Assembly (NCBI GenBank): GCA_036562265.1
Contig: DATCKS010000622.1
Coordinates: forward strand, 1-10,168
DNA length: 10,168 bases
Origin: DASVDK01 sp036562265 [NCBI: Thermodesulfobacteriota bacterium]
GTDB taxonomy: Bacteria; DASVDK01
Reading direction: 5' to 3'
The translations under genes were made by a program, and so were the position numbers. Of the stretch, positions 6,975 to 10,168 are shown piece after piece. Every line of letters starts with the position of its first letter. The stretch's first letter is position 1. The notes under the pieces are model-generated. The model was given only the letters and a program-made list of their open reading frames with translations. It was not told where the DNA came from and searched no databases.

Positions 6975-6980
6975 CTCCTT
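6975..6980 (-). promoter_or_regulatory. Shine-Dalgarno of the hydrolase-fold gene
   Basis: Read on the minus strand, AAGGAG stands 6 bases before ATG 6968 (AAGGAG-ACCGTC-ATG). It decides the start in favour of that ATG; the in-frame GTG at 6989 has no such site. Confidence 0.7.
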
Positions 6981-6993
6981 GGAGGCCACGCCC

Positions 6994-7010
6994 GCGGAAG
7001 CGGCTTCCGC
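6994..7010. repeat. Perfect 17-bp palindrome in the leader of the hydrolase-fold gene
   Basis: GCGGAAGC-G-GCTTCCGC has two perfect 8-base arms around one base. It lies 25 bp upstream of ATG 6968, just before the Shine-Dalgarno. Its form suits a dimeric regulator such as the LuxR-type protein encoded upstream. An RNA stem is less likely with a one-base loop, since it would have to open to form a loop. The palindrome is seen directly; its use as an operator is inferred. Confidence 0.45.
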
Positions 7011-7062
7011 TGTCGGCGGGACTCAGGGAGACGCTACGACGGAAGGTCCCGGCGCCGCATCG

Positions 7063-7109
7063 GGAGAACCCCCCAATTCGTCGCCTGGCGGCGGCGTGGG
7101 TGGTTCTCC
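7063..7109. repeat. Inverted repeat GGAGAACC/GGTTCTCC between regulator and hydrolase genes
   Basis: Perfect 8-base arms at 7063-7070 and 7102-7109 enclose 31 bases. Pairing could extend through CCC/GGG with one bulged base. It begins 22 bp after the stop of the TPR-LuxR gene. It may be a stem after that gene or a pair of separated protein-binding half-sites for the hydrolase promoter. No T-run follows on the minus strand and no clear promoter boxes are visible. Confidence 0.35.
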
Positions 7110-7131
7110 TCGATCGGTCGGCCGGGGAACG

Positions 7132-8760
7132 TCAGAGGAGGCCGTGCTCGTAGGCGTACGCCGTCGCGGCGGCTCGCGACGGGACGCCGAGCTTGGTGAA
7201 GATGTTGCTCGCGTGCCGGTCGACGGTCTTCTCGCTCACGCAGAGCGCGTCGGCGATGCTCCGGTTCGTCCTGCCCCTGGCCATCAGGCGGAGCACCTCG
7301 AGTTCGCGCGGGGAGAGGCCGTGACGATCGCTGGCCGGCCTCGCACGTCCGGTTGACGAGTCGACGCGGGCGAGGTCCGGTGCGGCGCCGAGTCGCTCGA
7401 ACGTCGCGCGGGCCGCGTCGAACTCGAGCCTCGCCCCGTCGTCGTCCCCGAGGGCGCGGCAGGCCCGCCCCGCCAGCTCACGGACCCGTGCCACCTGGTA
7501 GGGGGCCTCGACCTCCTGCCAGACCTGCCGGGCGCGACGCAGGGGCCCGAGCGCGGCCCGAGGGTGGCCGTCGGCCAGCTCGACCGCGCCCCGGGCGTGC
7601 GCGGCCATCGCGTCGAGCACGCTCGTGCCGATGCCACGCGCGGTCTCCTCGAGTTCCCGGCAGGCGTCCCGCGCGTCCCGGACGTCCCGCGCGGCCAGCG
7701 CGATCTCGACGTACGCGGGAAGGAGCCTCGCGCGCTCGAGCCGGTCGGTCGTCGCGCTCGTGACCCGGCGGATGGCCGCCGCGGCCGCATCGATGCGCCC
7801 CTGGGCGAGCCGTAGCAACGCGAGGCCGGGCTGCGGGTCCCGTCCCCAGAGGCTCGCGCCTTCGTACGCCTCCTCCGCGGCCGCCCACTCCCCGCGCAAC
7901 CGGTGCACCTCCGCCTGCTGGTAGCGCGCCGCGCCCGGAGGCTCCCGATCGATCCCTCGCGAGAAGCGCGCGCAGGCCCGCCGCGCCTCCTCGACCGCGT
8001 CCCGCCAGGCGCCGTGAAGCTGAAGGATCTCGGCGCGGTGCGAAAGGCAGGCGGAGGTGAAGGCGACCATCTGGGGCTGGCCTTCGCACCACCGCGCCAG
8101 CGCGGCGGTCCACTCGCACGCGCGGTCGAGCGCGTACACCCGCTGGCAGCTGTCGATCACGCTGCAGTAGACGAGACCGGTCATGACGGGCGACAGCTCG
8201 CCCGCGGTGACCGAGACCATCGCCTCGTCGAGGAGCGCGAGCCCGTCCTCGATCCGCCCCTGGTGGACGAGCGCCCGCCCCTCGAGGTGCCTGGCGCAGG
8301 CGACGAGGTCGGCCTCCCCGAAGCGCTCCCCGATCTCGACGGCGACCCCCGCCAGGGCGTGCGCGGCCTCGCCGTCGCCGGCATCGAGGCGCTGCTCCGC
8401 GGCCGGCAGCAACAGGTAGCCGCGCTCGACGCAGTCGTCCGCCTCCCGCTCGACCAGCCGCCGGGCGCGGACGAGCCACCCGGTCGCGGGCCCCGTCTCC
8501 CCGCGAAGGAGGAGGCGCAGCGCGAGCCAGAACGCGCAGCGGGCGGCGCGCGCCCCCGCGCCGATCTCGAGACAGGCGTGATGGGCGCGGTCGAGCGCCC
8601 TCAGGTACTCGTCGTCGGCGCCGATCAGGAACGCGCAGACCGCGAGCCGCTCGAGGTCGTCGACCCCGAGGGGCGACGTCTCGTCGGCACGCGCGAGCGC
8701 GTCGTACGCGTCGCCCCACGCCCGCCGCCGGTACGACTCGCGACCCCGTTCGACGCTCAT
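7132..8760 (-). CDS. LuxR-family transcriptional regulator with long TPR-like N-terminal region
   Basis: This 542-residue regulator has two parts. Residues 1-470 are Ala/Arg/Leu-rich paired helices of TPR type, for example AAEEAYEGASLWGRDPQPGLALLRLAQGR, with no Walker A motif and no receiver domain. Residues 482-542 are a complete LuxR/GerE helix-turn-helix. They begin LSPRELEVLRLMARGRTNRS and continue with the recognition-helix region SEKTVDRHASNIFTKLGV. It resembles the C-terminal half of MalT-type (LAL) regulators without the ATPase, so signal input probably comes by protein or ligand binding to the repeats. The ATG at 8760 has only a weak GGGGGCGA upstream. It lies 59 bp after the TPR lipoprotein gene on the same strand and 163 bp before the hydrolase-fold gene, which it may control. 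Paired palindromes in that gap support local regulation, but the target is inferred. Confidence 0.9.
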   Translation of the reverse strand: MSVERGRESYRRRAWGDAYDALARADETSPLGVDDLERLAVCAFLIGADDEYLRALDRAHHACLEIGAGARAARCAFWLALRLLLRGETGPATGWLVRARRLVEREADDCVERGYLLLPAAEQRLDAGDGEAAHALAGVAVEIGERFGEADLVACARHLEGRALVHQGRIEDGLALLDEAMVSVTAGELSPVMTGLVYCSVIDSCQRVYALDRACEWTAALARWCEGQPQMVAFTSACLSHRAEILQLHGAWRDAVEEARRACARFSRGIDREPPGAARYQQAEVHRLRGEWAAAEEAYEGASLWGRDPQPGLALLRLAQGRIDAAAAAIRRVTSATTDRLERARLLPAYVEIALAARDVRDARDACRELEETARGIGTSVLDAMAAHARGAVELADGHPRAALGPLRRARQVWQEVEAPYQVARVRELAGRACRALGDDDGARLEFDAARATFERLGAAPDLARVDSSTGRARPASDRHGLSPRELEVLRLMARGRTNRSIADALCVSEKTVDRHASNIFTKLGVPSRAAATAYAYEHGLL

Positions 8761-8819
8761 CGACGTCGCCCCCGTCCGCAGGCGAGCGCGAGCCGGGCGA
8801 GCGCCGAACGGTCAGCCGC

Positions 8820-10004
8820 CTACGGCGCCACTCCCGACTGCGCCTCGCCGGTGCGGCTCTGCTCGCGCAGCTCGTCGATCCGCTTGAGCATGCCCTGCGC
8901 CTTGCGGCGGTAGTCGAGGGCGATCTCGTTGCCCGGGTCGAGTTCGAGCGCCTCGCCCCACTCGAAGATCGCCCCCTCGAGGTCCTCGAGCTGGAAGCGG
9001 GCGATGCCGCGCTTGATGCGCGCCTCGACCTCGTCCCTGATCGCCTGCTCGAGCGCCTTGCGCGCCGCCACCACCTCGGGTGCGCGGGGCGCGATCGACT
9101 CGGCGCGCGCGACCGCCTCGCGCGCGCGCGCGAAGTCGCCCCGCCGGGTCGCCGAGCGGGCGGCGGCCAGCGCCTCGCGGACGGCGCCCGACCGCACCTG
9201 CGGCTGGCGCTCGCGCGCCGGCTTCTCCTGCCGCGCCGCCGCGTCGGCCGGCCTGGTCCCGGGTCCCTCGGCCGACGCGGCCTCGGAGGATACCGGCGGG
9301 CGGGCGGCGGCCGGCGTCGGGGCGTCCTCCTCCCGCAGTCGGGCCAGGAGTTCGCGCGCGGCCTCGCGCGACGGGTCGAGCTTCACGGCGAGGTCCGCCT
9401 CCTCGATCGCCTCCAGGAGCCGGCCGTCCTCCCTCAAGCTGCGCGCCCGCTCGAGGTGGATGGCCGCCTGCGAGCTCCGGTTGGCCGACAGCTCGGCGAC
9501 CCGGCGACGTACCCACCGGTCGTCGGGATCGACCTCGAGGACCGCGGCCCACGCGGCGGCCGCCTCGTAGCGCCCGCGGTCGTCGATCCGCTCCGCGGCG
9601 AGGCGCCGGCGCTCCTTCTCGCGCGTCAGCGTGTCGCGCGCCACCGCGAGGCGCGCCCTGAGACCCGCGTGCCGGGGGTCGGCCACGAGCGCCTTCTCGT
9701 ACGTGCGGACCGCGTCGAGCCACTTGCCCTGGGCCTCGAGTTCGGCCCCCCGGGCGATCGCCTCGCGCGGGATCCTGGCCCTGAGCAGCGCGGCGCGGGC
9801 GGCAAGCTGCTGGGCGCGGGCGTAGTCGTCGCTGTTGCGCGGCACCTCGCGCGCCGCCTCGATCGCCTCCGCCGCCCGTCCCTCCTCGACGAGGCGTTCC
9901 ACGCGGTCGGCCGTGCCGGGCGGGGGGAGGCGGAGCGTCGCGCAGCCGGACACCAGGGCCGCGAGGAGGCACGCCGCGCCGGCGGCGAGCCGCCGGCTAG
10001 GCAT
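8820..10004 (-). CDS. TPR-repeat lipoprotein, function unknown
   Basis: The 394-residue protein starts with a lipoprotein signal peptide: basic MPSRR, a hydrophobic run, then lipobox LVSGC with Cys21 as the lipidation site. It would be anchored in the inner or outer membrane facing the periplasm. Residues 30-225 contain several degenerate TPR-like helix pairs (for example KWLDAVRTYEKALVADPRHAGL at 94-115). A Pro/Ala/Glu-rich linker spans about 226-275. Further helices follow, ending in a well-formed TPR near 330-375 (RFQLEDLEGAIFEWGEALELDPGNEIAL). Such proteins act as scaffolds in envelope complexes, but no partner is evident. Its ATG lies inside the end of the upstream gene (ATGCCTAG), so translation is probably coupled; GAGGGG about 10 bases before the ATG may serve as ribosome binding site. 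The gene ends 59 bp before the TPR-LuxR gene. Confidence 0.88.
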   Translation of the reverse strand: MPSRRLAAGAACLLAALVSGCATLRLPPPGTADRVERLVEEGRAAEAIEAAREVPRNSDDYARAQQLAARAALLRARIPREAIARGAELEAQGKWLDAVRTYEKALVADPRHAGLRARLAVARDTLTREKERRRLAAERIDDRGRYEAAAAWAAVLEVDPDDRWVRRRVAELSANRSSQAAIHLERARSLREDGRLLEAIEEADLAVKLDPSREAARELLARLREEDAPTPAAARPPVSSEAASAEGPGTRPADAAARQEKPARERQPQVRSGAVREALAAARSATRRGDFARAREAVARAESIAPRAPEVVAARKALEQAIRDEVEARIKRGIARFQLEDLEGAIFEWGEALELDPGNEIALDYRRKAQGMLKRIDELREQSRTGEAQSGVAP

Positions 10005-10167
10005 GGAGCGCGCCCCTCACGTGGCGGCCGTCGCTCTCGGGTGCGGGGAGTCTCGCGAGCCGCTGCTCGACGTACGCGTCGAGGTCGCTCGACAGCTCCC
10101 GCGTGAGGTCGAGCACCTCGAGAACGGAGACCGCCTGCTGGCGACCGCGCACCGACTCGGCCGGCAA
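9997..10167 (-). CDS. C-terminal end of an unidentified protein (5' end outside window)
   Basis: An open minus-strand frame enters from the right edge and ends at TAG 9999-9997, giving 56 residues. The visible part is mostly helical and charged (AVSVLEVLDLTRELSSDLDAYVEQRLARL as two short blocks), with a loose tail ending RGALHA. I do not recognise it. Its stop overlaps the start of the TPR lipoprotein gene by 8 bp (ATGCCTAG), which supports that it is real and co-translated with it. Heptad-like Leu/Val spacing hints at coiled-coil or helix-bundle character only. Confidence 0.65.
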   Translation of the reverse strand: MPAESVRGRQQAVSVLEVLDLTRELSSDLDAYVEQRLARLPAPESDGRHVRGALHA

Positions 10168-10168
10168 G

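Noticed and set aside
6969-6989. Earlier GTG start for the hydrolase-fold gene
   Set aside because: It has no Shine-Dalgarno, whereas the ATG at 6968 has AAGGAG at ideal spacing.
6186-7199. Plus-strand open frames opposite the hydrolase and TPR-LuxR genes (6186-7199, 7903-8913)
   Set aside because: They are Arg/Pro-rich with no motifs, and both cross or cover genes with clear families on the other strand.
7478-8719. Second minus-strand frame inside the TPR-LuxR gene
   Set aside because: It is an Arg/Gly-rich out-of-frame shadow of the real regulator frame.
9119-9132. Run of seven CG dinucleotides, possible Z-DNA or slippage site
   Set aside because: It encodes ordinary Ala/Arg residues of a TPR helix and is expected at this GC content; no sign of frame disruption.
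9456-10106. Plus-strand open frame opposite the lipoprotein gene
   Set aside because: The opposite frame has a signal peptide with lipobox and TPR motifs; this one has none.
1-10168. CRISPR arrays, transposons, tRNA or rRNA genes
   Set aside because: No direct repeat arrays, transposase motifs, terminal repeats or RNA-gene signatures were seen in reading the window.

Overview
This is a very GC-rich bacterial window carrying ten protein genes, two of them cut by the window edges. Several features point to a diderm (Gram-negative-type) organism: an RND efflux pump, a membrane-fusion adaptor, a MacB-type permease and a lipobox-bearing TPR lipoprotein. A MqnA-like protein suggests menaquinone made by the futalosine route. 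Together with a DtxR/MntR-type regulator and the high GC, this fits groups such as high-GC Acidobacteriota or deltaproteobacterial-type lineages, but the sequence does not fix the phylum. I saw no RNA genes, insertion sequences, CRISPR arrays or attachment sites.

Left part, plus strand (1-4279): a tight efflux operon. It holds the 3' end of an RND pump gene, an HlyD/MacA-type adaptor, a LolD/MacB-type ATPase and a separate MacB/FtsX-type permease. Junctions are 4 to 7 bp gaps or an ATGA overlap. The last three genes form a split MacAB (YknXYZ-like) set; the RND pump directly upstream may share the adaptor. A very strong GC hairpin (4281-4312) follows the permease gene.

Middle, plus strand (4329-6053): mqnA, with its own Shine-Dalgarno, then a DtxR-family metalloregulator with a C-terminal FeoA/SH3-like domain. 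The 93-bp gap between them holds a perfect TTAGG-N5-CCTAA inverted repeat, a likely metalloregulator operator and probably autoregulatory, plus overlapping alternative hairpins. The regulator has an unusual set of metal ligands.

Right part, minus strand (6099-10168), converging on the regulator. In transcription order: the C-terminal end of an unidentified protein, a TPR lipoprotein overlapping it by 8 bp, a TPR-LuxR regulator, and an alpha/beta-hydrolase-fold protein. In the last, Thr occupies the usual nucleophile position and Asp the usual catalytic His position, so it looks like a pseudoenzyme or an atypical subfamily. The gap between regulator and hydrolase gene carries a perfect 17-bp palindrome and a second inverted repeat. 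The pair could be a ligand-sensing and transcription module, but that is inference. It and the unusual metalloregulator are the most interesting items here; nothing in the window amounts to a clearly new system.
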